A DNA stretch of 63,132 nucleotides from Undibacterium sp. (GCA_025352365.1 JANXTO010000101.1:1-63132), one strand, 5' to 3'; shown: positions 48,279 through 58,460, counted from the first letter of the stretch. The notes: generated from the letters alone by a model not told the origin. Program-made: numbers and translations.

Positions 48279-49670
48279 ATGACTAAACAAAAAATATACA
48301 ACACCCTGACTCGCGAAAAGCAAATCTTCGTCCCGATTGAACCTGGCAAAATTCGTATGTATGTATGCGGTATGACGGTTTATGACTATTGTCATTTAGG
48401 GCATGCGCGCGTGATGGTCGTATTTGATATGGTGCAACGCTGGTTGAGAAATTCTGGTTTTGATGTGACCTATGTACGCAATATCACAGATATCGACGAC
48501 AAAATCATCAAACGCGCAGTTGAGAACGGTGAAACAATTTCGCAACTGACCGGTCGTTTTATCAATTATATGAATGAGGATGCTGAGGCCTTGGGTGTGC
48601 AGGCGCCTGATTATGCGCCGCGGGCAACGCAATATATTCCACAAATGCTTAATTTGATCGGCAAGTTGGAAGCAAATGGTTTGGCGTATAAAGCAACTGA
48701 TGGCGATGTTAATTATTCTGTTCGTGACTTTGCTGGGTATGGCAAATTATCGGGTAAGTCATTAGACGATCTGCGCGCTGGTGAGAGAATCGATATTAAT
48801 ACCGGTAAACGTGACCCTTTGGATTTCGTGCTTTGGAAGTCTGCTAAAGAAACCGAACCTGAAGAAGTGAAATGGCAATCGCCATGGGGAACGGGACGAC
48901 CGGGCTGGCATATTGAATGCTCAGCAATGGCAGGCGATTTATTGGGTGAGCAATTTGATATCCATGGTGGCGGGCAAGATCTGCAGTTCCCTCATCATGA
49001 AAACGAAATTGCCCAGTCTGAGGGCGCTCATCAGCATACTGTCGTTAATTATTGGATGCATAACGGGTTTGTGCGTTTGGACAACGAAAAAATGTCTAAA
49101 TCGTTGGGCAACTTTTTTACGATCCGTGATGTTCTAAAAAAATATGACCCGGAAGTGGTTCGTTTCTTCATATTAAGAGCGCATTATCGTAGCCCACTAA
49201 ATTATTCTGATGCGCATTTGGATGATGCAAAATCAGCTTTGACTCGTTTGTACAATGCTTTAAAAGAAATACCAGGTGACGCATTACCTCTGGATCTGAG
49301 TGATGCCTATGCCGAACGTTTTGCTGATGCAATGTTGGATGATTTCAATACGCCAATTGCAATCTCGGTCTTGTTTGACTTGGCAAATGACCTGAATAAA
49401 ACGAAATCCCCTATACTTGCGCGACAATTAAAAGCCATAGCCGGAACGATAGGCTTGCTACAACGCTCGCCAAGCGAGTATTTGCATGCATCTCCCCAAA
49501 CTTTGAATGACAACGATATGACCCAGATCCAGTCAAGGATTGATGCGCGTACTGCGGCTAAAATAGTAAAGAATTTTGCTGAATCCGACCGACTTCGTAA
49601 CGAACTTTTAGCTGAGGGCATTATTCTTGAGGACAAAGCTGGTGGTTTGACCGAATGGCGCAGGGCATGA
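48279..49670 (+). CDS. cysS: Cysteinyl-tRNA synthetase
   Basis: Class I synthetase that charges tRNA-Cys. 463 residues, with [17 protein letters not shown] (zinc cysteine C30 and the HIGH-like HLGH 39-42), GWHIECSAM and [15 protein letters not shown] for zinc binding and KMSKSLGN for ATP. Divergent from the minus-strand TPR gene across a 206 bp spacer. Confidence 0.97.
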   Translation: MTKQKIYNTLTREKQIFVPIEPGKIRMYVCGMTVYDYCHLGHARVMVVFDMVQRWLRNSGFDVTYVRNITDIDDKIIKRAVENGETISQLTGRFINYMNEDAEALGVQAPDYAPRATQYIPQMLNLIGKLEANGLAYKATDGDVNYSVRDFAGYGKLSGKSLDDLRAGERIDINTGKRDPLDFVLWKSAKETEPEEVKWQSPWGTGRPGWHIECSAMAGDLLGEQFDIHGGGQDLQFPHHENEIAQSEGAHQHTVVNYWMHNGFVRLDNEKMSKSLGNFFTIRDVLKKYDPEVVRFFILRAHYRSPLNYSDAHLDDAKSALTRLYNALKEIPGDALPLDLSDAYAERFADAMLDDFNTPIAISVLFDLANDLNKTKSPILARQLKAIAGTIGLLQRSPSEYLHASPQTLNDNDMTQIQSRIDARTAAKIVKNFAESDRLRNELLAEGIILEDKAGGLTEWRRA

Positions 49671-50323
49671 GTGTTATCGAAAAAATAGGTCTTTCATCTA
49701 AAGATATGCCGCAAGTACCAGCATATTGGGAGAGTGCAAAAGTTGAGTTGATGAAGCGCGATAGAATTATGCGCAAATTGATCCCTCAATTTGGCGATTT
49801 GTATTTAATTGGTCGCGATGACCCTTTTACAACCCTCACTCGTTCTATTTTAGCTCAGCAAATTTCGGTAAAATCCGCAGATGCTTTATGGCAACGCTTT
49901 CTCGAACTTTGCCCAAAATGTACATATGTACAAGTGTTGAAAGTCGGAAGCGATAAATTACTTGCCTGCGGCTTGTCCAAACGCAAAACAGAATATATTC
50001 TTGACCTTGCTGAGCATTTTAAAGAGAAAAGACTGCACGTCGACAAATGGGTGGAGATGGCCGACGAAGACGTCATTTCGGAGTTAATACAAATTCGGGG
50101 CATAGGACGCTGGACAGCAGAGATGTTTTTGATATTTAATCTGCTCCGTCCGAATATTTTGCCTTTGGATGATCCCGGATTACTTAAAGGCATTAGTACT
50201 AACTATTTTTCCGGTGAGCCCGTTTCTCGCAGTGATGCAAGAGAGGTGGCTGCAAACTGGGGCACTTGGTGCACGGTGGCAACTTGGTATTTATGGCGCA
50301 GCCTTGATCCGGTAGCAGAATAA
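49667..50323 (+). CDS. DNA-3-methyladenine glycosylase II (AlkA-type HhH-GPD)
   Basis: Base-excision repair glycosylase for alkylated purines. 218 residues: [17 protein letters not shown], helix-hairpin-helix with [16 protein letters not shown], and the catalytic aspartate in [11 protein letters not shown]. Lacks the N-terminal domain of E. coli AlkA, so it is the short form. ATG 49667 overlaps the cysS stop (ATGA); ATG 49655 is an alternative. Confidence 0.9.
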   Translation: MSVIEKIGLSSKDMPQVPAYWESAKVELMKRDRIMRKLIPQFGDLYLIGRDDPFTTLTRSILAQQISVKSADALWQRFLELCPKCTYVQVLKVGSDKLLACGLSKRKTEYILDLAEHFKEKRLHVDKWVEMADEDVISELIQIRGIGRWTAEMFLIFNLLRPNILPLDDPGLLKGISTNYFSGEPVSRSDAREVAANWGTWCTVATWYLWRSLDPVAE

Positions 50324-50395
50324 TATTTTAAAGTTAAGAAACAGCGGCTTGGTTTTGACTAATGTTGAGATCAATGTTGTCAATTGGGAGTCACA

Positions 50396-51370
50396 ATGAC
50401 TAAAACGACATTTCTGGGGTTTGAGCAATCTATTGCAGAGCTCGAAACAAAAATTGAAGAATTGCGCTTTGTGCAAGATGATTCTGCAGTAGATATTTCT
50501 GAAGAGATCGACCGGCTCTCTAAAAAGAGCCAGATGTTGACCAAAGATATTTATGCAAAACTCACTCCTTGGCAAGTTTCACAAATTTCTCGTCATCCGC
50601 AACGTCCTTATACGATGGACTACGTGAATCAGATATTCACTGATTTCCATGAGTTACACGGCGACCGTAGTTTTGCAGATGATCAGGCAATTGTTGGTGG
50701 ATTGGCTCGTTTTAACGGACAGTCTTGCATGGTAATCGGGCATCAAAAAGGACGCGACACAAAAGAACGCGCAATGCGTAACTTCGGTATGCCGAAGCCA
50801 GAAGGCTACAGAAAAGCCATGCGTCTGATGAAGCTGGCTGAGAAGTTCAATATTCCCGTATTTACTTTTATCGATACCACAGGTGCCTGGCCTGGGATTG
50901 ACGCTGAAGAACGCGGACAGTCTGAGGCTATTGGCCACAATTTGTATGTGATGGCAGAGTTAAAAGTGCCACTGATCGCAACTATTATCGGCGAGGGTGG
51001 TTCTGGTGGCGCACTGGCACTGGCGGTTGGCGATGCAGTATTGATGCTGCAATATGCAACTTATTCAGTGATTTCGCCTGAGGGCTGCGCTTCTATTTTA
51101 TGGAAAACTTCTGACCGTGCTGCAGATGCGGCTGAGGCATTAGGTCTTACAGCGCATCGATTAAAGGCGATGGGTTTGATCGATAAAATTATCAATGAGC
51201 CTTTAGGCGGCGCGCATCGCGACCCTAAGCAAATGTGTGCTTTCGTAAAGCGTGCATTAGCAGATACTTTGCGTCAATTTCAAGGTGTTAAAACCAAAGA
51301 TTTATTGGTAGCACGTCATGAAAAATTGATGAGCTATGGTAAGTTCAAGGAAACTAAACTGTCCGAATGA
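50396..51370 (+). CDS. accA: Acetyl-CoA carboxylase carboxyltransferase subunit alpha
   Basis: With AccD transfers carboxyl from biotin to acetyl-CoA in fatty acid synthesis. 324 residues from ATG 50396, preceded by GGGAG; contains [42 protein letters not shown] and [14 protein letters not shown]. Coupled to tilS by a 4 bp overlap. Confidence 0.97.
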   Translation: MTKTTFLGFEQSIAELETKIEELRFVQDDSAVDISEEIDRLSKKSQMLTKDIYAKLTPWQVSQISRHPQRPYTMDYVNQIFTDFHELHGDRSFADDQAIVGGLARFNGQSCMVIGHQKGRDTKERAMRNFGMPKPEGYRKAMRLMKLAEKFNIPVFTFIDTTGAWPGIDAEERGQSEAIGHNLYVMAELKVPLIATIIGEGGSGGALALAVGDAVLMLQYATYSVISPEGCASILWKTSDRAADAAEALGLTAHRLKAMGLIDKIINEPLGGAHRDPKQMCAFVKRALADTLRQFQGVKTKDLLVARHEKLMSYGKFKETKLSE

Positions 51371-52764
51371 CGGCGACCAAAAATGAGCGTACGTTGGCTT
51401 ATCATTTTGAACGCACGCTTAACGAGATACTCTCTAAAAATGCGTTGTCTTTGCCGGAACAAGGCTTGGCCGTTGCTTACAGCGGCGGTTTAGATTCTTC
51501 AGTCTTACTTGCTTTGGTAAATCAGTTTTGCCAGAAGCATAAAATCCCACTTTTTGCATTTCATGTACACCATGGTTTAAGCATTAATGCTGATGCTTGG
51601 CTCAAACATTGCGCATCGGTTTGTGCTTTGTCAGGTGTTACTTTTGCTGGCGTCAAAGTCATAGTGGATCGGCAAAGCAAGGATGGTATTGAATCCTCTG
51701 CACGTGAGGCACGCTATAAAGCGCTAGGTGCTTTATGCCAAGAACGACAACTACCTATTATCCTGACGGCGCATCATCAAGACGATCAGGCCGAAACTGT
51801 ATTGCTACAGTTATTACGTGGCTCTGGTGTTGCTGGGCTATCTGGGATGGATTTATCTAATAAAGCACCTAAATTGTTAGGGTCGGATACCGTCATGTTG
51901 GCCAGGCCCTTGCTTAGAGTGACGCGACAAAGCTTGTTAGACTATTCCGAGGAAGCAACGATTGCTTATGTCGACGATGAATCTAATGCAGATCAGCGTT
52001 ATGCCCGAAATGCCTTACGACATCAGGTGATGCCCGTCTTATCGGTGATTTCGCCAGGCTACACTGAACGCTTGGCAAGAAGTGCCTCCCACGCCCAGTC
52101 AACAAACCGATTACTGACGGAATTAGCGCGGCAAGATAGAAGTGTCTGCGAAATAGATGGCGCATTGGATATTAGTTTGTTGCGCAATTACAGCGTTGAC
52201 CGCATCGATAATTTATTGCGATTTTGGCTGGGAGAGCAGAGCGTGCGCATGCCAACTACCGCCAGGCTAACAGAAATGCGACATCAGCTTTTTGATGGGC
52301 GAGACGACGCAAAAATTAGTGTCTTTCACGATACGTTGGGGATTCATCGATACAAGAATAAAATTTACGCTTGCCCGAAAGATGTTGTAAAAGGCAGTGA
52401 GATAACTCCAATACAATTTAGTTGGAATGTCGAGCCCAGCATCCCATTTCCTAGTTACGGTGGAACCTTATATTTTCAAGAGTGTTCTACGGGAGTTGAT
52501 CTGACTTGGTTAAAGCAACAAGTTTTGACTATACATCCTCGCCAAGGTGGTGAACGCTTGAAGTTGGCATTTAATCGGCCAACCAGAGATATCAAAAGTC
52601 ATTACCAAACCTTGAAAATCCCATTTTGGCAACGAGAACGTTTGCCATTTATATCTGCTGGAAGCAAACTCTTATTTGCTGCTGGTGTCGGCATGGAGTC
52701 CGCATTTTTCACAGACGATGCAAACATAAAAATCTGTATCAAGTGGGAATCTGATGCTAATTAA
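51367..52764 (+). CDS. tilS: tRNA(Ile)-lysidine synthase TilS
   Basis: Changes the wobble cytidine of the AUA-reading tRNA-Ile to lysidine, an essential step. 465 residues: N-terminal PP-loop ATPase domain with [22 protein letters not shown] and [19 protein letters not shown], then the TilS substrate-binding and C-terminal domains ([10 protein letters not shown]). Overlaps accA, as is common in Burkholderiales. Confidence 0.96.
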   Translation: MTATKNERTLAYHFERTLNEILSKNALSLPEQGLAVAYSGGLDSSVLLALVNQFCQKHKIPLFAFHVHHGLSINADAWLKHCASVCALSGVTFAGVKVIVDRQSKDGIESSAREARYKALGALCQERQLPIILTAHHQDDQAETVLLQLLRGSGVAGLSGMDLSNKAPKLLGSDTVMLARPLLRVTRQSLLDYSEEATIAYVDDESNADQRYARNALRHQVMPVLSVISPGYTERLARSASHAQSTNRLLTELARQDRSVCEIDGALDISLLRNYSVDRIDNLLRFWLGEQSVRMPTTARLTEMRHQLFDGRDDAKISVFHDTLGIHRYKNKIYACPKDVVKGSEITPIQFSWNVEPSIPFPSYGGTLYFQECSTGVDLTWLKQQVLTIHPRQGGERLKLAFNRPTRDIKSHYQTLKIPFWQRERLPFISAGSKLLFAAGVGMESAFFTDDANIKICIKWESDAN

Positions 52765-53089
52765 ACGAGCACGTAAAAGAATCATGGTTTTAGAATGAAG
52801 CACTAAAATATAAGCAGTGTTTATTTTGGCGGATGCTGTTGTCGGTGCGTAAATTTAGATACTTAAATTTATACTCCCGGTATGTATATTAAGTTATCCA
52901 TATAATCATTGAGGTAGCAGCCATCTTTTGGAATTGTGATGGGGAGTATAGTTAGTTTTCCTTAGATTTAATGCGCGAAAGCTATCTAAATTTTCCTGAT
53001 CTCATCTAACTGATTTAAAAAAATTACGTAGTTTTAAATACTATTGCTATCAATTAGACAATATTAATAATGATAATGACGAGTATGAA
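52765..53089. other. 325 bp gap between tilS and dnaQ
   Basis: Contains dispersed repeat copy D (52871-52952), flanked by AT-rich sequence. No terminator with a clear stem is seen after tilS. Confidence 0.5.
52871..52952 (+). repeat. Dispersed intergenic repeat, copy D
   Basis: 82 bp, plus orientation. Starts ATACTCCCGGTATGTATATT, has TATCCATATAATCATTGAGG where copy A has the GTCCAT hairpin, and ends GGGGAGTATAGT. The ends TATACTCCC and GGGAGTATA are inverse copies. Confidence 0.8.
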
Positions 53090-53818
53090 ATGACAAATAT
53101 GAAGCGACAAATTGTTTTAGATACGGAAACAACAGGTCTCAACGCCAGAACTGGCGACAGAGTGATTGAGATTGGTTGCGTAGAATTAATTAACCGCAAG
53201 CTAACTGGCAATAATTTTCATCGCTACATTAATCCTGAACGTGACTCGGAAGAGGGCGCGTTAGCCGTTCATGGATTGACAACAGAGTTCTTAAGCGACA
53301 AGCCTAAATTTGCAGAAATTGTCCAAGAGTTTTGCGCTTATATAAAAGATGCAGAAGTTATTATCCATAACGCACCGTTTGACGTCGGTTTTCTTAATGC
53401 CGAGTTTCTCCGCCTTAATTTGCCGGTTTTTACCGACTATGTAGAGCAAGTTACTGACACATTAGTACAGGCAAAGGAGTTGCATCCAGGAAAACGTAAT
53501 TCTCTCGATGCCCTGTGTACTCGCTATGACGTTTCTAATTCCCACCGAAAACTCCACGGAGCATTATTAGATGCCGAGTTATTGGCGGATGTGTTCCTGG
53601 CGATGTCTCGTGGGCAAAATAGTTTTGCTATAGAGACTGAAGTGGAAGAAAAAGTGTCTGTGGCAGAAGAGATACTTCCAGACATTCCGCTGCAAGGCGT
53701 TATTGTTGTTTGCGCCTCTGATGATGAACTTGCTGCACATGAAACCTTGTTGGTCGGTTTAGGTAAAGAAGTGCGTGGCCAAAGTATTTGGCATTCAAAT
53801 AGTCAAACAGCAGAATAA
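53090..53818 (+). CDS. dnaQ: DNA polymerase III epsilon subunit (proofreading exonuclease)
   Basis: 3'-5' exonuclease that proofreads for the replicative polymerase. 242 residues: Exo I VLDTETTG (D11, E13), Exo II HNAPFDVGFLN, Exo III HGALLDAELLADVFL, and a C-terminal tail that would bind the polymerase alpha subunit. Monocistronic between two gaps. Confidence 0.95.
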   Translation: MTNMKRQIVLDTETTGLNARTGDRVIEIGCVELINRKLTGNNFHRYINPERDSEEGALAVHGLTTEFLSDKPKFAEIVQEFCAYIKDAEVIIHNAPFDVGFLNAEFLRLNLPVFTDYVEQVTDTLVQAKELHPGKRNSLDALCTRYDVSNSHRKLHGALLDAELLADVFLAMSRGQNSFAIETEVEEKVSVAEEILPDIPLQGVIVVCASDDELAAHETLLVGLGKEVRGQSIWHSNSQTAE

Positions 53819-53904
53819 ATCTCTGCATTGACTGCAATTTTTAATTGCATATGATTATATTTTCAACTTTTGTCAGTAGTTCATCCTTCCACAATTCCAA
53901 AACC

Positions 53905-53945
53905 ATACAAATTAATAATAAAAAATCATTAATTTGTATGGTTTT
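53905..53945 (+). terminator. Probable terminator after dnaQ
   Basis: CATACAAATTAAT (53905-53917) pairs perfectly with ATTAATTTGTATG (53929-53941), 13 bp with an 11-base loop, then TTTT. The stem is AT-rich. A weaker TGCAAT/ATTGCA hairpin lies 80 bp earlier. Confidence 0.65.
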
Positions 53946-54226
53946 CGGCATGTTTTGTTGCAAGCAAGCGATTTCTTCCAAAATATTTTTCAATTTTTTA
54001 CTAAAGTTTTAGATTTTTGCGTCGTTAAACATACGTAAGTAAATAAAAAAATATTTTTAATAAACCCTAAAGTTATTGATTTCGGTGCCGTTAATAATAA
54101 TGAAGATTGAGTAATATCAATTATTTTTTACTTAAGTTCTTGATTTAATTGAAAAAATTATTTTTTTAAAAAATAATAAAAATCAAAAATTCTTTTCGAA
54201 TTCTTTCTAAAAGAAATCAAACATAG

Positions 54227-54255
54227 CTTGTAGGAAAAACTCCTACGAGTTTTTT
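54227..54255 (+). terminator. Terminator-like hairpin in the flhDC leader
   Basis: CTTGTAGGA (54227-54235) pairs with TCCTACGAG (54241-54249), 9 bp with one G-T pair, 5-base loop AAAAC, followed by TTTTTT (54250-54255). It lies 120 bp before the flhD start and 409 bp after dnaQ. It either ends an unseen small transcript or acts as an attenuator of flhDC. Confidence 0.75.
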
Positions 54256-54375
54256 ATGCTCTTCCTCATCTTAAATACCTCTTCCTGCCTATACTCCGGT
54301 ATTTTTCTTGCATCCACAATGTATCTCACTGGCAACGAACTCTGTGCTGGGTTAAACAAGATGGAGGGTAGAAAA

Positions 54376-54693
54376 ATGACACCGAACGATATGATGGCTG
54401 AAATTCGCGACGCTAACTTAAGTTATCTGATGCTCGCTCAGCAAATGATTCGTGCTGACAAAGCTACTGCGATATTTCGTTTAGGCATAGCGAAAGAAAT
54501 CGCTGACCTGATTGAAGGGTTGAACAACGCACAGATTCTTAAGCTTGCTGGCTCTAACATGATGCTTGCTCGCTTTAGATTTGAAGACAGCGCCATTTTG
54601 TGCATGTTGACAAATTATAATAAAGAACGCGCCTTGGCACATTCTCACGCTGCAATTTTAATGGCTGGACAAGCTGTTGAAGAAATTCATTAA
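54376..54693 (+). CDS. flhD: Flagellar transcriptional activator FlhD
   Basis: Half of the FlhD4C2 master activator of flagellar genes. 105 residues from ATG 54376, chosen because GGAGGG stands 8 bases upstream and MTPNDMMAEIRDANLSYLML matches the family start; the in-frame extension from 54256 starts inside the leader. All-helical with the conserved LAQQMIRADKATAIFRLGI stretch. Followed after 55 bp by flhC. Confidence 0.95.
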   Translation: MTPNDMMAEIRDANLSYLMLAQQMIRADKATAIFRLGIAKEIADLIEGLNNAQILKLAGSNMMLARFRFEDSAILCMLTNYNKERALAHSHAAILMAGQAVEEIH

Positions 54694-54748
54694 AGAGATT
54701 CATTAGTTTCTGACTATTTAATAATTTTTCAACACTGAGGTGATCAAA

Positions 54749-55300
54749 ATGGCTAGCAAAAGCGTAGTAAATGAAGCACACGAAATTCGGTTGGCAATTG
54801 ATTTAGTCAATCTTGGCGCACGTTTGCAGCTTTTGGAGTCCGAAACGAGTTTGTCTCGTGAGCGATTGTTGAAAATATATAAAGAGTTAAAAGGTGTATC
54901 ACCTCCTAAAGGGATGCTGCCTTTTTCTACAGAATGGTTTATTACTTGGCAGCCAAATATCCATTCATCGTTATTTATGAATATTCACAAGTATTTGCAT
55001 GATCATGCGGATGTCAGTGGTATTGAGGCTGTTGTCAAAGCTTATCGACTTTATTTAGAACAAACACCGCTTCAAGCCGGTGATGAGCCAGTGCTGTCAT
55101 TGACGCGCGCTTGGACCTTGGTGAGGTTTTTTGATGCGAAAATTCTGAAATTCACAAAATGCAACAAATGTGGCGGGCAATTTGTTGCACACACATTGGA
55201 TTTGCATGATGATTATGCATGTGGTTTATGCCATGTCCCTTCACGAGCAGGCAAGACTAAAAGAGCGCGTGAATTAGACTCAATAGCGATGGTTGCATAA
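54749..55300 (+). CDS. flhC: Flagellar transcriptional activator FlhC
   Basis: DNA-contacting partner of FlhD. 183 residues from ATG 54749, with GAGGTGATC upstream. Conserved LVNLGARLQLLESET and the C-terminal zinc site C138, C141, C158, C161 (KCNKCGG and ACGLC). A methyltransferase gene starts 24 bp later, so the operon may extend beyond flhC. Confidence 0.96.
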   Translation: MASKSVVNEAHEIRLAIDLVNLGARLQLLESETSLSRERLLKIYKELKGVSPPKGMLPFSTEWFITWQPNIHSSLFMNIHKYLHDHADVSGIEAVVKAYRLYLEQTPLQAGDEPVLSLTRAWTLVRFFDAKILKFTKCNKCGGQFVAHTLDLHDDYACGLCHVPSRAGKTKRARELDSIAMVA

Positions 55301-55324
55301 TGCAGACGATTTTTCGGAGCCTTT

Positions 55325-56128
55325 TTGAACCTAAGGTCAAAGCAAACAAACGAAAATGATATTTCTTTGGCGGGTAAGCCATTGCTCCCGCCTGCCTCGC
55401 AGTCGTTATTGATACAGATTTTTTCCTTCCTTCTTTGCCTCCTCATTACTTTTTTTGTAGGCGTCAGCTTCAAAAAAAATATTCCTCCAATTATCATCAT
55501 TTTTGCGCAAGCAATTGCTGCCTGTTGTTTTTCATATTGGCGAAAAATGGATTGGTGGTGGTGGATTATTCACTTCCTCTTTCCCCTTGCTGTCTTCGTA
55601 CTCTTGGCCTTTGATATTCCACGTTATTACTATTTATGTGGTTTTATTTTTTTGGCTTTACTTTTTTGGAGTACGTTTCGCACGCAGGTGCCGTATTGCC
55701 CATCTAAATCCTCTTTGTTGCCGACGTTATTTGAGTTATTGCCAGACAGACCTGTCCATTTTGTTGATGTTGGCAGTGGGCTGGGCGGCTTGGTTCTCAA
55801 ATTGGCGCAAGTAAGGCGGGATAGTTTTTTTTATGGTGTTGAAATCGCGCCATTGCCTTGGTTTATCAGTTACTTAAGAGCGAAATTTAATCGAGCCAAA
55901 GTTGAGTTTTTATTCCGTAGCTACGAGAGAATTGATTTGAACCAATTCGATGTTGTATTTGCTTATCTTTCGCCTGCTGCAATGCCATCTCTTTGGGAGA
56001 AAGTGCGGAAAGAAATGACGCCAGGGTCATTACTGCTTAGCTATGAATTTATAGTGCCGAATGTTGCTCCCGACTTGTGTATAAATAAAAATCCTAATGA
56101 TCCAACGCTATATGTATGGCGCATATAA
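55325..56128 (+). CDS. Membrane-anchored class I SAM methyltransferase
   Basis: 267 residues. The start is TTG 55325: CGGAG lies 5 bases upstream and no ATG or GTG exists in frame before the flhC stop. Residues 28-118 form about four transmembrane segments; 130-267 are a Rossmann methyltransferase domain with motif I VDVGSGLGG (147-155), an acidic motif II residue (E173), and FDVVFAYLSP. The layout recalls the membrane-bound FAM173-type lysine methyltransferases, but substrate is unknown. The position between flhC and motA suggests a motility role; not proven. Confidence 0.75.
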   Translation: MNLRSKQTNENDISLAGKPLLPPASQSLLIQIFSFLLCLLITFFVGVSFKKNIPPIIIIFAQAIAACCFSYWRKMDWWWWIIHFLFPLAVFVLLAFDIPRYYYLCGFIFLALLFWSTFRTQVPYCPSKSSLLPTLFELLPDRPVHFVDVGSGLGGLVLKLAQVRRDSFFYGVEIAPLPWFISYLRAKFNRAKVEFLFRSYERIDLNQFDVVFAYLSPAAMPSLWEKVRKEMTPGSLLLSYEFIVPNVAPDLCINKNPNDPTLYVWRI

Positions 56129-56322
56129 TAGTAATCATGTAATGTATTCCTCAGGCAATACTCAATTGCTTTTAAGCTTCAAGAAAATAGTGCAGAGCTG
56201 CTAAGAATAAAATATTTGGCTTATCCAACAGCTTAAAGTGGTGAGAAATAAACGTCTCTTTATGTAAATTTTTCCTACCTTTTGCGTTATTGTTGTTTGA
56301 ACTTTGATTGTGATCGGTTATG

Positions 56323-56404
56323 GTACTCCTAGGTAGTATATTTTATTGTCCAGGTAATAATTGGACAGTAAGGCGTTTTTAATAAAAATAATGGGGAGTA
56401 TATT
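56323..56404 (+). repeat. Dispersed intergenic repeat, copy E
   Basis: 82 bp, plus orientation. GTACTCCTAGGTAGTATATT, TTATTGTCC, an intact TGTCCA/TGGACA hairpin, then CAGTAAGGCG, an AT-rich stretch and GGGGAGTATATT. Closest to copy A. Confidence 0.85.
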
Positions 56405-56522
56405 GAATTTATATATATTCTATTACCGTAAAAAGCAGCGAAGCGTTGTCTTTTATTTTTGTTGATAGATTCGTTTTTTTGCAATTGTTTCCTGTAGCTC
56501 TTAATTAATCAAATTGATGTGA

Positions 56523-56558
56523 TGATTAATTTACTGATTAATTTACTGATTAATTTCC
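56523..56558 (+). repeat. 12 bp triple tandem repeat upstream of motA
   Basis: TGATTAATTTAC at 56523 and 56535, then TGATTAATTTCC at 56547. The third unit ends 40 bp before the GTG start of motA, a distance fitting activator sites or a promoter region. Confidence 0.7.
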
Positions 56559-56598
56559 ACGTTTATATTTGGTTTTTTTCTCATAAGGAGTCTGGCTC

Positions 56599-57459
56599 GT
56601 GCTAGTCATCGTTGGCTATATAGTTGTGATGGGGTCAGTATTCGGTGGATTTGTTATGTCCGGCGGACATATCGCCGTCTTATTTCAGCCACTCGAATTG
56701 CTGATGATCGGTGGTGCCGCCGTTGGGGCTTCCTTGGTCGGCAATAACGGTAAAACCCTGAAGGCATCTTTAAAAGCAATTCCTGGTGTATTAAAAGGCT
56801 CCAAATACACCAGAGCCTTGTATATGGAATTGATGACCATGCTGTTTGATGTGCTGACAAAAATACGTAAAGAGGGCTTAATGTCAATTGAGGGTGATAT
56901 TGAAAAGCCGGAAGAGAGTCCTCTTTTTAGCAAGTATCCACTCGTTGCCTCTGATCATCACTTAATGGAATTCATTGCGGATTATTTAAGGTTGATGGTG
57001 TCCGGAAATATGGATGCATTTCAAATCGAAAATCTGATGGATAACGAGCTGGAAACGCATCACCATGAAGGTGCGGCACCGGCACATTTTATTGCTAAGT
57101 TAGGTGATGGTTTGCCTGCTTTTGGTATTGTTGCTGCGGTGATGGGCGTGGTGCATACAATGGAGTCAGTTGGTATCCCGCCAGCAGAGCTCGGTATATT
57201 GATTGCACATGCGTTAGTTGGAACATTCTTAGGTATTTTGCTCGCTTATGGTTTCGTTGGGCCGTTGGCTGGTTTGATGGAGCAACAACTGGATGAGTCC
57301 TCTAAAACCTTTCAATGCATTAAAGTAACTTTGCTTGCTAGTTTAAACGGATATGCTCCGGCGCTTGCTGTTGAGTTTGGCCGTAAGGTTTTGTACTCGA
57401 CGGAGCGACCTACATTTAGTGAGCTAGAAGAACACATTAAGCAATCTAAATCTAAGTAG
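56599..57459 (+). CDS. motA: Flagellar motor stator protein MotA
   Basis: Proton-channel component of the flagellar stator. 286 residues with GTG start and AAGGAG 8 bases upstream. Four transmembrane segments; the cytoplasmic loop between TM2 and TM3 carries the charged residues that push the rotor, and TM3-TM4 have LPAFGIVAAVMGVVHTM and GTFLGILLAYGFVGPLA. motB follows after 22 bp. Confidence 0.96.
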   Translation: MLVIVGYIVVMGSVFGGFVMSGGHIAVLFQPLELLMIGGAAVGASLVGNNGKTLKASLKAIPGVLKGSKYTRALYMELMTMLFDVLTKIRKEGLMSIEGDIEKPEESPLFSKYPLVASDHHLMEFIADYLRLMVSGNMDAFQIENLMDNELETHHHEGAAPAHFIAKLGDGLPAFGIVAAVMGVVHTMESVGIPPAELGILIAHALVGTFLGILLAYGFVGPLAGLMEQQLDESSKTFQCIKVTLLASLNGYAPALAVEFGRKVLYSTERPTFSELEEHIKQSKSK

Positions 57460-57481
57460 ATAGTCTGATCAGGAATGCATA

Positions 57482-58411
57482 ATGGCTAATGAGGAGCTAA
57501 GACCAATTATCGTCAAGCGAATAAAAAAAGTTGCTGATAGGCATCATGGCGGAGCATGGAAAATTGCCTATGCTGACTTTGTTACCGCGATGATGGCATT
57601 TTTTCTGTTGATGTGGTTGCTTGGTTCAACAGCAAAAGGTAATCTGAATGGGATTGCGGAGTATTTTCAAACTCCCCTCAAGGTCGCCATGGCCGGCGGT
57701 GATGGTAGTGGCGACAGCTCTAGTGTCATTAAAGGTGGTGGTAAAGATCTCACTTTGCGCGACGGCCAAAATAAAAAAGGCGATGTTGAAGCGCAAAAAA
57801 AGAGCTACAACCTTCAAGCTGCAGAGGCCGCATTGGCAAAAGCAGATGCCGAGCGGCTTAAAGTTTTGAAGGGCAAGATTGAGACGGCAATCGAATCGAA
57901 TGCGATACTTAAGCAATATAAAAAGCAGCTATTGTTAGATATTACGACCGACGGTTTGCGTATCCAGATGGTTGACGAGCAAAACAGACCGATGTTTGCC
58001 TCTGCGAAAGCTGATTTGCAACCCTATACAAGAGAAATTCTGCATGAGATTGGTAAGGCATTAAACGATGTGCCAAACAGAATCAGTTTGTCTGGGCATA
58101 CCGATGCCGCACCTTATGGCAGTGGCGAGAAGGGATATAGTAATTGGGAGCTGTCTGCTGACAGAGCAAATGCGTCTCGTCGTGAACTGATTTACGGCGG
58201 TATGGATGAAACTAAAGTCCTAAGGGTCGTCGGTTTATCATCATCGGTTTTGTTTGATAAAGAAGATCCTCTTAATCCGATTAATAGACGCATAAGTATC
58301 ATCGTTATGAATAAAAAAGCTGAACAATCTGCTTCACAAGATGGTGGTTCAATTGAACTGACAAATCCTTCTGAGCCCTCAGCTGAAGTTCCTGTCAAAG
58401 TGGTGCAATAG
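57482..58411 (+). CDS. motB: Flagellar motor stator protein MotB
   Basis: Stator subunit anchored to peptidoglycan. 309 residues: one transmembrane helix with the proton-carrying D32 (YADFVTAMMAFFLLMWLLGS), plug region, and an OmpA-like peptidoglycan-binding domain (about 155-270) with LSGHTDAAPYGSG and NWELSADRANASRREL. Followed by a CheZ-like gene. Confidence 0.96.
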   Translation: MANEELRPIIVKRIKKVADRHHGGAWKIAYADFVTAMMAFFLLMWLLGSTAKGNLNGIAEYFQTPLKVAMAGGDGSGDSSSVIKGGGKDLTLRDGQNKKGDVEAQKKSYNLQAAEAALAKADAERLKVLKGKIETAIESNAILKQYKKQLLLDITTDGLRIQMVDEQNRPMFASAKADLQPYTREILHEIGKALNDVPNRISLSGHTDAAPYGSGEKGYSNWELSADRANASRRELIYGGMDETKVLRVVGLSSSVLFDKEDPLNPINRRISIIVMNKKAEQSASQDGGSIELTNPSEPSAEVPVKVVQ

Positions 58412-58460
58412 GTACACGGGCATAATCGGATCAGATGAATAGAAAATTGGGATGCTGAAT

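Larger units (their letters stand above)
53819..54375. other. 557 bp AT-rich regulatory gap before flhD
   Basis: Extremely AT-rich between about 53970 and 54210, with several A- and T-tracts. It holds the dnaQ terminator and a second terminator-shaped hairpin (54227-54255). The flhDC promoter must lie here, but no box is convincing; a curved, protein-bound control region is likely, as for flhDC in other bacteria. Confidence 0.6.
56129..56598. other. 470 bp gap before motA
   Basis: Contains repeat copy E (56323-56404) and a 12 bp triple tandem repeat (56523-56558) ending 40 bp before motA. No clear terminator follows the methyltransferase gene. motA probably has its own, FlhDC-type promoter here. 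Confidence 0.55.

Noticed and set aside
54256-54375. In-frame 40-codon extension of flhD
   Set aside because: It begins right behind the terminator-like hairpin, and GGAGGG plus family length clearly favour ATG 54376.
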